Assembly: GCF_010727475.1 (NCBI RefSeq)
Contig: NZ_AP022567.1
Span: 3,906,001-3,970,000, forward strand
Length of the DNA stretch: 64,000 bases
From: Mycolicibacterium mageritense
GTDB taxonomy: Bacteria; Actinomycetota; Actinomycetes; Mycobacteriales; Mycobacteriaceae
Direction of reading: 5' to 3'
Positions 52,841 to 61,688 of this stretch are shown here, piece by piece. The notes under the pieces are model-generated. The model made no database searches, was not told the DNA's origin, and was given only the letters and a program-made list of their open reading frames with translations. The number at the start of each line of letters is the position of its first letter. Position 1 is the stretch's first letter. The translations under genes and the position numbers were made by a program.

Positions 52841-53656
52841 ATGCCCGGCTCGACCCTGTTCACCGATGCCATGGCGCTGACCGCGGCGGGCGCCGGCGTC
52901 TACGACGGCGAGCTCAACGAGCACTGGACGATCGGCCCCAAGGTGCACGGCGGAGCCATGCTCGCGCTGTGCGCCAACGCCGCCAGGACCGAGTTCGGCG
53001 GCATCGCCGAGCCCGTCGCGGTGTCGGGGAATTTCCTCTGGGCACCCGATCCAGGGCCCATGCGGCTCGTGACCACGGTGCGCAAGCGCGGCCGCCGGAT
53101 CGGCCTGGTGGACGTCGAGCTGGTCCAGGGCGAGCGGTGTGCTGTCCGGGCGTCCATCACGCTCGGTGAGCCCGAGCACCATGTGCCGCCGCTGCTGTCG
53201 TTCAACCCGGTCGTGCCTTTGATGACACCCGAGCCGCCGCCGGGTCTGGAACCGATCGGGCCGGGGCATCCGATGGAGCACATCGTGCACCTGGCGCACG
53301 GCTGCGACATCCGGCCCGCGCTGCACACGCTCGGACCCCGCACCGACGGCGGTCCGCCGGTTTTCGAGTATTGGGTCCGGCCCAAGGGCGTGGCGCCCGA
53401 CGTCCTGTTCGCGCTCCTGTGCGGCGACGTGTCGGCTCCGGTGACATTCGCCGTCGAGCGTGCGGGTTGGGCGCCCACGGTCCAGCTGACGGCGTTTCTG
53501 CGGGCGCTGCCTGCCGATGGGTGGCTGCGCGTCATGTGCACCGCGGTCCAGATCGGCCAGGACTGGTTCGACGAAGACCATGTCGTGGTGGACTGCGAGG
53601 GCCGCATCGTCGTGCAGTCCCGGCAACTGGCGATGGTGCCCGCGGCGGGTTCGTAA
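52841..53656 (+). CDS. Acyl-CoA thioesterase-like (double hot-dog) protein
   Basis: A 271-residue protein resembling the TesB/thioesterase-like superfamily (Rv0499 position). The first hot-dog has KVHGGAMLALCANAA, and the second has FLRALPADGWLRVMCTAVQIGQDWFDEDHVVVDCEGRIV, a typical closing pattern with the QSRQLA end. It may hydrolyse acyl-CoA thioesters; no direct evidence for the substrate. The ATG at 52841 has AAAGGAACC upstream. Confidence 0.8.
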   Translation: MPGSTLFTDAMALTAAGAGVYDGELNEHWTIGPKVHGGAMLALCANAARTEFGGIAEPVAVSGNFLWAPDPGPMRLVTTVRKRGRRIGLVDVELVQGERCAVRASITLGEPEHHVPPLLSFNPVVPLMTPEPPPGLEPIGPGHPMEHIVHLAHGCDIRPALHTLGPRTDGGPPVFEYWVRPKGVAPDVLFALLCGDVSAPVTFAVERAGWAPTVQLTAFLRALPADGWLRVMCTAVQIGQDWFDEDHVVVDCEGRIVVQSRQLAMVPAAGS

Positions 53657-53670
53657 CCCTCGGACGTGCG

Positions 53671-54543
53671 ATGCTGTGGCGCATGTCGAGAATCGCGATC
53701 ATCGGCGGCGGCGCCATGGGAGAAGCACTGCTGTCCGGGCTGTTACGGGCGGGCAGGCAGGTCAAGGACATGGTGGTCGCCGAGAAGTATCCCGACCGGG
53801 CCAAGTACCTCTCGGAGAAGTACTCGGTGTTCGTCACCTCGGTCTCCGATGCCGTCGAGAACGCCGCCTATGTGATCGTCGCGGTCAAGCCCACCGACGT
53901 GGAGGGCGTCGTCGACGAGGTGGCCGAGGCCGCCACGCACGCCGAGACCGACACCGCCGAACAGGTCTTCGTGACCATCGCGGCCGGGGTCAGCACGGCT
54001 TACTACGAGGCCAAGCTCCCTGCCGGGGCGCCCGTGATCCGGGTCATGCCGAACGCGCCGATCGTGGTCGGCGGTGGCGTCAGCGCGCTGGCCCCGGGCC
54101 GGTTCGCGACGCCCGAGCAGCTCAAGGAGGTCTCGGCGATCTTCGACTCGGTCGGCGGGGTGCTCACGGTCGCCGAGTCGCAGCTGGACGCGGTTACGGC
54201 GGTGTCGGGATCGGGCCCGGCGTACTTCTTCCTGATGGTCGAGGCTCTGGTCGACGCAGGCGTGGCGTCGGGGCTCTCGCGGGCCGTCGCGACCGATCTG
54301 GTGGTCCAGACCATGGCCGGCTCGGCGGCGATGTTGCTGGAGCGGCTCGACCAGGTGGACGCCGCCGGCGGGGCCGCGATGGACACCACGGCCGCACAGT
54401 TGCGCGCGACGGTGACCTCTCCGGCCGGCACGACCGCCGCTGGGCTGCGGGAACTCGAGCGAGGGGGACTGCGGTCCGCGGTCGCAAACGCCGTGGAAGC
54501 CGCGAAAACGCGCTCTGAGCAGCTAGGAATTACATCAGAGTAA
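53671..54543 (+). CDS. proC: Pyrroline-5-carboxylate reductase
   Basis: A 290-residue enzyme that reduces pyrroline-5-carboxylate to proline with NADPH. It has the Rossmann loop IAIIGGGAMGEALL, VIVAVKPTDVE, RVMPNAPIVVGGGVSAL, and the C-terminal signature AVTAVSGSGPAYFFLMVEAL...GLSRAVATDLVVQTM. ATG 53671 (MLWRM) parallels my memory of the M. tuberculosis annotation; ATG 53683 (MSRIAIIGGG) is equally possible. Confidence 0.95.
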   Translation: MLWRMSRIAIIGGGAMGEALLSGLLRAGRQVKDMVVAEKYPDRAKYLSEKYSVFVTSVSDAVENAAYVIVAVKPTDVEGVVDEVAEAATHAETDTAEQVFVTIAAGVSTAYYEAKLPAGAPVIRVMPNAPIVVGGGVSALAPGRFATPEQLKEVSAIFDSVGGVLTVAESQLDAVTAVSGSGPAYFFLMVEALVDAGVASGLSRAVATDLVVQTMAGSAAMLLERLDQVDAAGGAAMDTTAAQLRATVTSPAGTTAAGLRELERGGLRSAVANAVEAAKTRSEQLGITSE

Positions 54544-54600
54544 TTAGATTATCTGCGATGGATTAGCCCACACCCGTCGCATTAACCCCACCCGCCACGC

Positions 54601-54606
54601 TATTCT
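54601..54606 (+). promoter_or_regulatory. Candidate -10 for the HTH gene
   Basis: TATTCT matches TANNNT and sits in an AT-rich patch between proC and the small HTH gene, about 75 nt upstream of its ATG. No convincing -35 hexamer is visible. Confidence 0.35.
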
Positions 54607-54681
54607 CCCTTTGTATGCGCGGGTTGGTGCCAGCGGTGGGGAAGCCGCTGGAACTGCCCGTGCCTGATTGATTGGGTTGCG

Positions 54682-54912
54682 ATGACGTCAATGAACGGGC
54701 CATCGGCGCGGGATTCGGCTGGCGACGGTCAGCCACGAGCGCAATTTCTCACGGTCGCCGAGGTAGCGAACTTGATGAGGGTCTCGAAGATGACGGTGTA
54801 CCGGTTGGTGCACAACGGCGAGCTACCTGCGGTTCGGGTGGGACGATCGTTCCGGGTGCACGCCAAGGCGGTCCACGACCTGCTGGAGACCTCGTACTTC
54901 GACGCGGGCTGA
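54682..54912 (+). CDS. BldC/excisionase-type HTH DNA-binding protein
   Basis: A 76-residue protein. After a disordered N-terminus comes a MerR-like winged helix: FLTVAEVANLMRVSKMTVYRLVHNGELPAVRVGRSFRVH (about residues 22-60). It matches Rv0500A and actinobacterial BldC, a small developmental regulator. The ATG at 54682 lies within MTSMNGPSARD, the conserved start. It is followed by the bS22 gene. Confidence 0.9.
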   Translation: MTSMNGPSARDSAGDGQPRAQFLTVAEVANLMRVSKMTVYRLVHNGELPAVRVGRSFRVHAKAVHDLLETSYFDAG

Positions 54913-54972
54913 GCGCGCCCACCGGCGAATCCGAGCAGCGCAGGCGTTTTCCGTTTCACAGGCTGGCCCGGG

Positions 54973-54978
54973 TAAAGT
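54973..54978 (+). promoter_or_regulatory. Candidate -10 for the bS22 gene
   Basis: TAAAGT fits TANNNT and lies 48 nt upstream of the ATG of the bS22 gene. Strong expression would be expected for a ribosomal protein. The -35 is not clear. Confidence 0.4.
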
Positions 54979-55026
54979 GACCGGGTCAATCATCAAGCTG
55001 TCCAAGTAGCGGAGACACCGGGGTTT

Positions 55027-55128
55027 ATGGGTTCAGTCATCAAGAAGCGGCGTAAGCGCATGTCGAAGAAGAAGCACCGCAAGCTGCTTCGTCGTACTCG
55101 AGTGCAGCGCAGAAAGCTCGGCAAGTAG
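55027..55128 (+). CDS. Small ribosomal subunit protein bS22
   Basis: A 33-residue very basic peptide beginning [19 protein letters not shown] and ending RRKLGK, with about 18 Lys/Arg. It matches the actinobacterial protein found on the M. smegmatis 30S subunit (bS22; Rv0500B type, AURKAIP1/COX24-like). It is too short for usual ORF cutoffs but the reading frame and ATG are clear, with GGAG upstream. It lies between the HTH gene and the GalE-like SDR. Confidence 0.93.
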
Positions 55129-55157
55129 CTTTCAGCCCCGGCCGTTAGGCTGACCCG

Positions 55158-56279
55158 ATGGATTCTGATGGTCGTTCCGGTGGGCGCTCGGCGGGAGTTC
55201 CAGGCGGTCCAGGTGATGCAGAATTCACCGACGACGTGCTCTACCCCAAAGTGGTCTTGGTCACGGGGGCGTGCCGGTTCCTCGGCGGTTATCTCACCGC
55301 GAGGCTGGCGCAGAACCCCCTGATCAACCATGTCATCGCGGTCGACGCGGTGACGCCGAGCAAGGATCTGCTGCGCCGGATGGGCCGGGCCGAGTTCGTG
55401 CGGGCCGACATTCGCAATCCGTTCATCGCCAAGGTGATCCGGAACAACGACGTCGACACCGTCGTGCATGCCGCGGCAGCGTCGTACGCGCCGCGGTCCG
55501 GCGGCCGGGCCACGTTGAAGGAACTCAACGTGATGGGGGCGATCCAGCTCTTCGCGGCGTGCCAGAAGACGCCGTCGGTGCGCCGGGTCGTGCTCAAGTC
55601 GACGTCAGAGGTCTATGGGGCGGGCCCGCGAGATCCGGTGATGTTCACCGAGGACAGCAGCGCCCGTCGCCCACCTGGCGAAGGCTTCGCCCGCGACAGC
55701 ATCGACATCGAGGGCTACGCCCGCGGGCTCGCGCGGCGCCGTCCGGATATCGCGGTGACCATCCTGCGGTTGGCCAACATGATCGGCCCCGCGATGGACA
55801 CCGCGCTGTCGCGGTACCTGGCGGGGCCGGTGGTGCCGTCGGTCGTGGGCCGCGATGCGCGGCTGCAGCTGCTGCACGAGCAGGACGCGCTCGGCGCGCT
55901 GGAGCGGGCCACCATCGCCGGCAAGGCGGGCACGTTCAACGTGGGGGCGTCGGGCATCATCATGATGAGCCAGGCGATCCGCCGGTCTGGCCGCGTGCGC
56001 CTGCCGGTACCGCGCTCCGCACTGTCTGCCGTGGATTCGCTGAGCCGCGCCACGCGCTCGTCGGAACTCGATCGCGAGCAGCTGAACTACCTCAGCTACG
56101 GCCGGGTGATGGACACCACGCGGATGCGCAACGAACTTGATTACCATCCGAAGTGGACGACTGCGGAAGCTTTCGACGATTATGTACGTGGGCGAGGATT
56201 GACGCCGATTCTCGATCCACGCTGGGTACGCTCAATGGAGAGTCGCGCCGTGGCATTGGCGCAGCGTTGGGGACGTTAA
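55158..56279 (+). CDS. GalE-like extended SDR lacking YxxxK
   Basis: A 373-residue protein (Rv0501/galE2 position). The NAD loop is VTGACRFLGGYLTARL, followed by AVDAVTP and VVHAAAASYAP. At the usual catalytic site the sequence reads STSEVYGAGP and then SIDIEGYARGL, so the Tyr-x3-Lys is absent. It may bind NAD without epimerase activity, like other atypical SDRs. The disordered N-terminal 28 residues are Gly/Ser-rich. It precedes the acyltransferase by 36 bp. Confidence 0.82.
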   Translation: MDSDGRSGGRSAGVPGGPGDAEFTDDVLYPKVVLVTGACRFLGGYLTARLAQNPLINHVIAVDAVTPSKDLLRRMGRAEFVRADIRNPFIAKVIRNNDVDTVVHAAAASYAPRSGGRATLKELNVMGAIQLFAACQKTPSVRRVVLKSTSEVYGAGPRDPVMFTEDSSARRPPGEGFARDSIDIEGYARGLARRRPDIAVTILRLANMIGPAMDTALSRYLAGPVVPSVVGRDARLQLLHEQDALGALERATIAGKAGTFNVGASGIIMMSQAIRRSGRVRLPVPRSALSAVDSLSRATRSSELDREQLNYLSYGRVMDTTRMRNELDYHPKWTTAEAFDDYVRGRGLTPILDPRWVRSMESRAVALAQRWGR

Positions 56280-56315
56280 CGACTAGCTCTACCGGGGTGG
56301 GGAGAAGGTATCGAC

Positions 56316-57385
56316 GTGGCGGGCGAACCTAAGGCGAAAGTTATTCCGCTACATGGGAATTCGAACCGTGCCGCAGCAGGGCGGCGGGCTGCGCAACGAT
56401 CGGACAGCGCACGACGGCATCCGTCGTTGCTCGCCGATCCCGGCACGCGAGGGCATCGGCTGAACAGATAGCGGCGGTGGTCCGCGAGATCGATCAGCGG
56501 CGCGGTGCCGCGGCCGGTGCGCCGGCCGCCGACGACACCCCGACCGAGCTTGCCAAGCAGATCGCCGCGGTGAGCGAATTCATCCGGAAACGGATGACCG
56601 GCGACTACGTCGTCGACGAGTTCGGCTTCGATCCGCACCTCAACAACGCTATCTTCTTGCCTTTGCTGAGAGTGCTTTTTCAGTCGTGGTTCCGCGTCGA
56701 GGTCTCCGGCATCGAGAACCTGCCCGCCAAGGGTGCCGCGCTCGTCGTGGCCAACCACGCGGGTGTGTTGCCGTTCGACGGGCTGATGACCCAGGTGGCC
56801 GTCCACGATCACCATCCGTCGCATCGCGATCTGCGGCTGCTGGCCGCAGACCTGGTGTTCGACCTGCCGATGGTGGGGCAGATGGCCCGCAAGGCAGGAC
56901 ACACCATGGCATGCACGGCCGACGCGCACCGGCTGCTGGCCAACGGCGAGCTGACCGCCGTGTTCCCGGAGGGCTTCAAGGGCCTCGGCAAGCATTTCAA
57001 CGACCGCTACAAGCTGCAGCGATTCGGCAGGGGCGGGTTTGTTTCCGCTGCTCTGCGGGCCAAAGCGCCCATCGTGCCGTGCTCGATCGTCGGGAGCGAG
57101 GAGATCTACCCGATGATCGCGGACGTCAAGCTGCTGGCCCGGCTGTTCGGCCTGCCGTACTTCCCGGTCACGCCGTTGTTCCCGCTCGCGGGTGCGGCCG
57201 GGCTGGTACCGCTGCCGTCGAAATGGCACATCCAGTTCGGCGAGCCCATCGAGACGGCCGACTACGACGAGAGCGCGGCCGACGATCCGATGGTCACGTT
57301 CGAGCTGACCGATCAGGTTCGCGAGACCATCCAGCAGACGCTCTACCAACTGCTGGCGGGCCGCCGGAACATGTTCTTCGGCTGA
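56316..57385 (+). CDS. PlsC-type acyltransferase with apparent frameshift
   Basis: The C-terminal 300 residues form a lysophospholipid-acyltransferase-like domain (Rv0502 type): NHAGVLPFD, FPEGFKGLGKHF and APIVPCSIVGSEE. The natural start is GTG 56316, with GGAGAAGG 7 nt upstream; it encodes VAGEPKAKVIPLHGNS and SARRHPSLLADPGTRG. That frame hits TAG after about 50 codons. The rest continues in another frame as ARASAEQIAAVVREIDQ. A one-base loss near 56451-56455 (indel or base-calling error) explains both halves. Without it, GTG 56477 has no Shine-Dalgarno. Confidence 0.78.
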
Positions 57386-57393
57386 AGTTTCTC

Positions 57394-57457
57394 GCGCGAG
57401 CAGGCGCGTAGGTACCCCAAAACAGCGCTCTCGGGGTACCTAACTGTCTGCTCGCGC
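57394..57457. terminator. Long hairpin between convergent genes
   Basis: Outer arms GCGCGAGCAG (57394-57403) and CTGCTCGCGC (57448-57457), and inner arms TAGGTACCCC (57409-57418) and GGGGTACCTA (57433-57442), pair perfectly, separated by a symmetric 5-nt internal loop and a 14-nt apical loop. It sits between the acyltransferase (+) and dehydratase (-) 3' ends and probably ends both transcripts. Confidence 0.7.
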
Positions 57458-57468
57458 AAAGAAAGGGG

Positions 57469-58005
57469 TCAGGCTCCCGACTTTTGCCCAGCAATCATCT
57501 TGGCGATGGCGGCGTCGCGCGCCGCGGCGATCTGGGAGCTGATCTCGCCGGCCTCCTCGGGGTGGGCCGCCTCGCCGAGCATCGTCACGATGCTGGTAGC
57601 TATGGGTTCGCCGTTGTCGTCGGTGACCTCGGCGCGGATCTCGCAGATCACGGTGCCGTGCGATTCGATGACCGAATCCAGGTACGAGTCGAACCACAGC
57701 CGGTCGCCGACCTTGATCGGCCGGTGGAAGATCAGCTTCTGGTCGCGGTGCAGCACACGCTCCAGATTGATGGGCACGTCGAACTTGTCGAACAGGTCCA
57801 ACTGGACCCGGCGCCCGGCGACCGCGAGGAACGTCAGCGACGCGACGACCGAGTCGTGGCCGTACTCCTTGGCCGATTCCTCGCTGTAGTGCGCGGGATG
57901 GTCGTCCTTGACCGCGGCCGCGAACTCACGAACCTTCTCCCGGTCGACCTGGAAGTAGTCGGGGTACCGGTAGTGGGTACCGATGATGTCTGCGGCGATG
58001 CTCAT
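57469..58005 (-). CDS. HadA-like (3R)-hydroxyacyl dehydratase subunit / FAS1-type dehydratase
   Basis: A 178-residue MaoC-like hot-dog protein of the UPF0336/HadA family (Rv0504c type): HYRYPDYFQVDREKVREFA, HDSVVASLTFL, LHRDQKLIFHRPIKVGDRLWFD and the ending EITDDNGE-like EVTDDNGEPIATS. HadA/HadC-type subunits lack the catalytic hydratase-2 motif, as here, and pair with HadB. A partner gene is not adjacent. A role in fatty or mycolic acid metabolism is inferred from the family. Confidence 0.83.
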   Translation of the reverse strand: MSIAADIIGTHYRYPDYFQVDREKVREFAAAVKDDHPAHYSEESAKEYGHDSVVASLTFLAVAGRRVQLDLFDKFDVPINLERVLHRDQKLIFHRPIKVGDRLWFDSYLDSVIESHGTVICEIRAEVTDDNGEPIATSIVTMLGEAAHPEEAGEISSQIAAARDAAIAKMIAGQKSGA

Positions 58006-58079
58006 ATGTCTGTGTTATCCCTGTGGTCTCCACGCAAAACGTGCTTGGCGGCGGAAGCCTATCAGCGTGGGCATGTTGC

Positions 58080-58994
58080 TCAGCGAATATCGTGGCGTCG
58101 CGAGGCCACCGCGGCCAGCGCACCGCCAAGCGCGCCGAGCGCGAGGGCCGACGGAACCCCGATCCGTGCGGCCTTGCGTGCGGTGCGGAAATCCCGGATC
58201 TCCCAGCCGCGTTCGCGCGCGAGATCCCGCAGCGCGGCATCGGGATTGATCGCGACGGCCGTGCCGACCAGCGACAGCATCGGCACGTCGTTGAAGCTGT
58301 CCGAGTAGGCAGTGCAGCGCCGCAGGTTCAGGCCTTCCCGGATGGCCAGCGAACGCACCGCGTGGGCCTTGCCGGTGCCGTGCAGGATGTCGCCGACGAG
58401 GCGGCCGGTGAACACGCCGTCGACGGACTCGGCCACGGTGCCGAGCGCGCCGGTCAGTCCGAGCCGTTTGGCGATCGTCGCGGCCAGCTCGTAGGGGGTG
58501 GCGGTGACGAGCCACACCTGCTGGCCGGCGTCGAGGTGCATCTGGGCCAGCGTGCGGGTGCCCGGCCAGATCTTGTCGGCGATGATCTCGTCGTAGATCT
58601 CCTCGCCCAGCTCGGCCAGCTCGGCCGTCGACCGGCCCTCGATGAACGCCAGCGCCTTGCGTCGGCCGGCCGCGACGTCCTCGCTGTTCTCCTTGCCGGT
58701 CAGCTGGAACTTGGCCTGCGCGTACACGATTCCGAGGATGTCGGAGTACGTGAAGTATTTCCGTGCGGCCAGCCCGCGGGCGAAGTGCACCAGCGACGAA
58801 CCGTGCACCAGGGTGTTGTCGACGTCGAAGAACGCCGCGGCCGTCAGATCGGGCGGGGGCGGCGGGGGAGTGCCGTCGGTGTCCGATTCGGTGTCGGACC
58901 CCGCGTCGGTTTCGAGGTGGGTGACAGCCGCTTCGGCGCTGGCCTCGGCTGCCAGCTCCTGATCGAGCTCATCGGGACTACCGGATGCGGACAC
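58080..58994 (-). CDS. HAD-superfamily phosphatase, SerB-like
   Basis: A 304-residue HAD-IB phosphatase (Rv0505c/serB1 position). An acidic, Pro-rich N-terminus (to about residue 50) is followed by the catalytic motif FFDVDNTLVHGSS, with Asp replacing the usual second-position Asp-x-Asp as DVDN, motif II LVTATPYE, and motif III YSDSFNDVPML. The C-terminus has a weakly hydrophobic segment (about 275-295). Phosphoserine is one possible substrate, but the NTL version of motif I is also seen in other phosphatases. GTG start. Confidence 0.83.
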   Translation of the reverse strand: MSASGSPDELDQELAAEASAEAAVTHLETDAGSDTESDTDGTPPPPPPDLTAAAFFDVDNTLVHGSSLVHFARGLAARKYFTYSDILGIVYAQAKFQLTGKENSEDVAAGRRKALAFIEGRSTAELAELGEEIYDEIIADKIWPGTRTLAQMHLDAGQQVWLVTATPYELAATIAKRLGLTGALGTVAESVDGVFTGRLVGDILHGTGKAHAVRSLAIREGLNLRRCTAYSDSFNDVPMLSLVGTAVAINPDAALRDLARERGWEIRDFRTARKAARIGVPSALALGALGGALAAVASRRHDIR

Positions 58995-59015
58995 GAATTC
59001 ACCCTAAGTCACGGC

Positions 59016-59315
59016 ATGGGGATACTGGGCGGCGTGGACCACGAGCGGACAGGGCCCGGCGAGCGGCACATCGTGACGTTGCTGACCCGCGCGGGCTGCA
59101 GCCTGTGTGCGCGCGCCGCCGAGCAACTGCTCGCGCTGCGCGACGAATTCGGTTTCGACCTGGTGACCACCGACGTCGACGCGGTCGCCGAAGCCGGTGA
59201 CCCGACGTTGCGGGCACAGTATGGCGATCTGTTGCCCGTTGTTTTGCTGGACGGCACCCAACACAGCTACTGGGAAGTCGACGAGCCGCAGCTGCGGCGC
59301 GACCTCGCTGACTAG
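59016..59315 (+). CDS. Glutaredoxin-like (DUF836) protein
   Basis: A 99-residue thioredoxin-fold protein with a CxxC site (AGCSLCARA, about residues 28-31), cis-Pro in LLPVVLLDG and a short helix end. It matches the Rv0508 position immediately before hemA. It may act as a thiol reductant. ATG 59016 is chosen; an in-frame GTG at 59034 would remove six residues. Confidence 0.82.
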   Translation: MGILGGVDHERTGPGERHIVTLLTRAGCSLCARAAEQLLALRDEFGFDLVTTDVDAVAEAGDPTLRAQYGDLLPVVLLDGTQHSYWEVDEPQLRRDLAD

Positions 59316-59372
59316 GCAAAATTTGGTGGCCGGGGAGGTCAGCGATTACCTTGGTGCAATGGTGATGGAGCC

Positions 59373-60728
59373 GTGAGCGTTCTGCTGTTCGGAGTTTCGC
59401 ACCGCAGCGCGCCGGTGTCCGTTCTGGAGCAGTTGAGCACGGACGAGGCCGAGCAGGCCAAGATCATCGACCAGATTCTGCAGTCATCTCTGGTGACCGA
59501 GGCCATGGTGCTGTCCACCTGCAACCGCGTCGAGGTATATGCGGTGGTCGAGGCCTTCCACGGCGGTCTTTCGGTGATCGGCCAGGTGCTCTCCGAGCAT
59601 TCCGGCATGGGCCTGGGCGATCTCACCAAATACGCCTACGTGCGGTACGCCGAGGCGGCCGTCGAGCACATGTTCGCGGTGACCAGCGGCCTGGACTCGG
59701 CGGTCATCGGCGAGGCGCAGGTGCTGGGGCAGGTCCGCCGCGCCTATGCCGCGGCCGAGGCCAACCACACAGTCGGCCGGACCCTTCATGAGCTGGCCCA
59801 ACGCGCGCTGAGCGTCGGCAAGCGCGTGCATTCGGAGACCGGTATCGACGCCGCGGGCGCGTCGGTGGTTTCGGTTGCGCTCGGTATGGCTGAGACCAAA
59901 CTCACGGGCGGCCTCGCCGGGCGCAGCGCGGCGATCGTCGGTGCCGGTTCGATGGGCGCCCTGGCCGGGGCCCACCTGGTCCGCGCGGGCATCGGAAGGG
60001 TTCACGTGGTGAACCGGTCGTTGCCGCGGGCCCGGCGCCTCGCCCACAATCTCACCGAGCAGGGTGTGCCCGCCCAGGCCCACTCGCTCGACGATCTGAC
60101 GACCGCCCTGGCCGACGTCGACGTCGTCGTCAGCAGCACGGGCGCCGTGCGGCCCGTGGTGTCCCTGGCCGACGTCCACCACGCACTCGCGCAGCGCAAC
60201 GGGTCCGGGGTGGATCACCAGCTGGTCGTGTGCGATCTCGGGATGCCCCGTGACGTCGACCCGGCCGTGGCCGGCCTGCCCGGTGTGTGGGTGGTCGACA
60301 TGGATCGGATCCAGCGCGAGCCCACGGCCCGGGCGGCGGCCACCGATGCCGAAGCGGCCCGCACGATCGTCGCCACCGAGGTTGCCAACTACCTCGCCGG
60401 TCAGCGGATGGCCGAGGTCACCCCGACCGTCACGGCACTGCGGCAACGGGCCGCGGACGTGGTGGAGTCGGAGTTGCTGCGGCTGGACAACCGGCTGCCC
60501 GGACTGGACGCGGCACATCGCGACGAGGTTGCCAAGACCGTGCGCCGCGTCGTCGACAAACTCTTGCACGCACCCACGGTGCGCGTGAAACAACTCGCCA
60601 GCGCGCCTGGCGGGGACAGCTACGCAGAGGCCCTGCGGGAGCTGTTCGAACTCGATCCGCAAGCCGTCGAAGCTGTGGCGGCCAGCGAATTGCCTTTCAT
60701 GACAACAGATCTCGATAAGTCTGAGTAG
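59373..60728 (+). CDS. hemA: Glutamyl-tRNA reductase
   Basis: A 451-residue NADPH enzyme that reduces glutamyl-tRNA to glutamate-1-semialdehyde, the first committed step of tetrapyrrole synthesis. The catalytic C50 is in LSTCNRVEVYA; the NADPH loop is AAIVGAGSMGALAGAHL, and GLDSAVIGEAQVLGQVRRAY is a family block. The C-terminal dimerisation helix is complete. GTG start. It leads the haem operon hemA-hemC-hemD-hemB. Confidence 0.96.
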   Translation: MSVLLFGVSHRSAPVSVLEQLSTDEAEQAKIIDQILQSSLVTEAMVLSTCNRVEVYAVVEAFHGGLSVIGQVLSEHSGMGLGDLTKYAYVRYAEAAVEHMFAVTSGLDSAVIGEAQVLGQVRRAYAAAEANHTVGRTLHELAQRALSVGKRVHSETGIDAAGASVVSVALGMAETKLTGGLAGRSAAIVGAGSMGALAGAHLVRAGIGRVHVVNRSLPRARRLAHNLTEQGVPAQAHSLDDLTTALADVDVVVSSTGAVRPVVSLADVHHALAQRNGSGVDHQLVVCDLGMPRDVDPAVAGLPGVWVVDMDRIQREPTARAAATDAEAARTIVATEVANYLAGQRMAEVTPTVTALRQRAADVVESELLRLDNRLPGLDAAHRDEVAKTVRRVVDKLLHAPTVRVKQLASAPGGDSYAEALRELFELDPQAVEAVAASELPFMTTDLDKSE

Positions 60729-60731
60729 AGC

Positions 60732-61688
60732 TTGGCGAAAACTGACGATACGGTGATCCGGATCGGCACCCGGGGGAGCCTGCTGGCCACCACCCAGGCC
60801 GGAACCATCAGAGACGCATTGCTGGCCGCTGGTCACCTCTGTGAGCTGGTGATCATCTCGACCGAGGGGGACCGCAACCAGGGCCCCATCGCCGACATCG
60901 GCGTGGGGGTTTTCACCGCGGCCCTGCGGGAAGCCATCCACGACGGCAGGGTCGACATGGCCGTGCACTCGTACAAGGATTTGCCCACTGCCGTCGACGA
61001 GCGGTTCGTCATCGCGGCTATACCGCGTCGTGAGGATCCCAGGGACGCGCTGGTGGCCCGCGACGGCATGGTGCTCGGAGAGTTGCCGACCGGCTCGGTG
61101 ATCGGCACGTCGAGCCCGCGACGGGCCGCGCAGCTTAGAGCACTGGGTCTCGGTTTGGAAATCCGCCCCCTACGAGGCAACCTAGATACCAGGTTGAGCA
61201 GGGTTACGAGTGGTGATCTCGACGGCATCGTCATCGCCCGCGCGGGTCTGGCCCGTATCGGTCGGTTGGACGAAGTCACCGAGACCCTCGAGCCGGTGCA
61301 GATGTTGCCAGCACCGGCTCAGGGTGCGCTGGCGGTGGAATGCCGCGCCGGCGACACCGAGCTGGTCGCGGTGCTTGCGGAGTTGGATGACGCCGACACA
61401 CGCGCCGCGGTCACCGCAGAACGGGTTCTGCTCGCCGAACTGGAGGCGGGCTGTTCCGCACCGGTGGGCGCGATCGCGGACGTGGTCGAGTCGATCGATG
61501 AAGACGGCAATGTCTTCGAGGAGCTGTCGTTGCGCGGCTGCGTGGCGACGCTGGACGGATCCGACGTGATCCGTGCGTCCGGGATCGGAACTCCGGGGCG
61601 GGCCGCAGAGCTAGGTGTCTCGGTGGCCGCGGAGCTTTTCGAACTCGGCGCACGCGAGCTGTTGGTAGAGCGCGGGAGTGAGACATGA
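60732..61688 (+). CDS. hemC: Hydroxymethylbilane synthase (porphobilinogen deaminase)
   Basis: A 318-residue enzyme that polymerises four porphobilinogens. Conserved parts are IRIGTRGSLLATTQA, VHSYKDLPT, GTSSPRRAAQLRAL, RGNLDTRL, and the cofactor-attaching Cys C241 in LEAGCSAPVGA. TTG 60732 lies 3 bp after hemA's stop; a GTG at 60753 (VIRIGTRG) would give the M. tuberculosis-type start. The stop overlaps the hemD ATG (ATGA). Confidence 0.95.
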   Translation: MAKTDDTVIRIGTRGSLLATTQAGTIRDALLAAGHLCELVIISTEGDRNQGPIADIGVGVFTAALREAIHDGRVDMAVHSYKDLPTAVDERFVIAAIPRREDPRDALVARDGMVLGELPTGSVIGTSSPRRAAQLRALGLGLEIRPLRGNLDTRLSRVTSGDLDGIVIARAGLARIGRLDEVTETLEPVQMLPAPAQGALAVECRAGDTELVAVLAELDDADTRAAVTAERVLLAELEAGCSAPVGAIADVVESIDEDGNVFEELSLRGCVATLDGSDVIRASGIGTPGRAAELGVSVAAELFELGARELLVERGSET

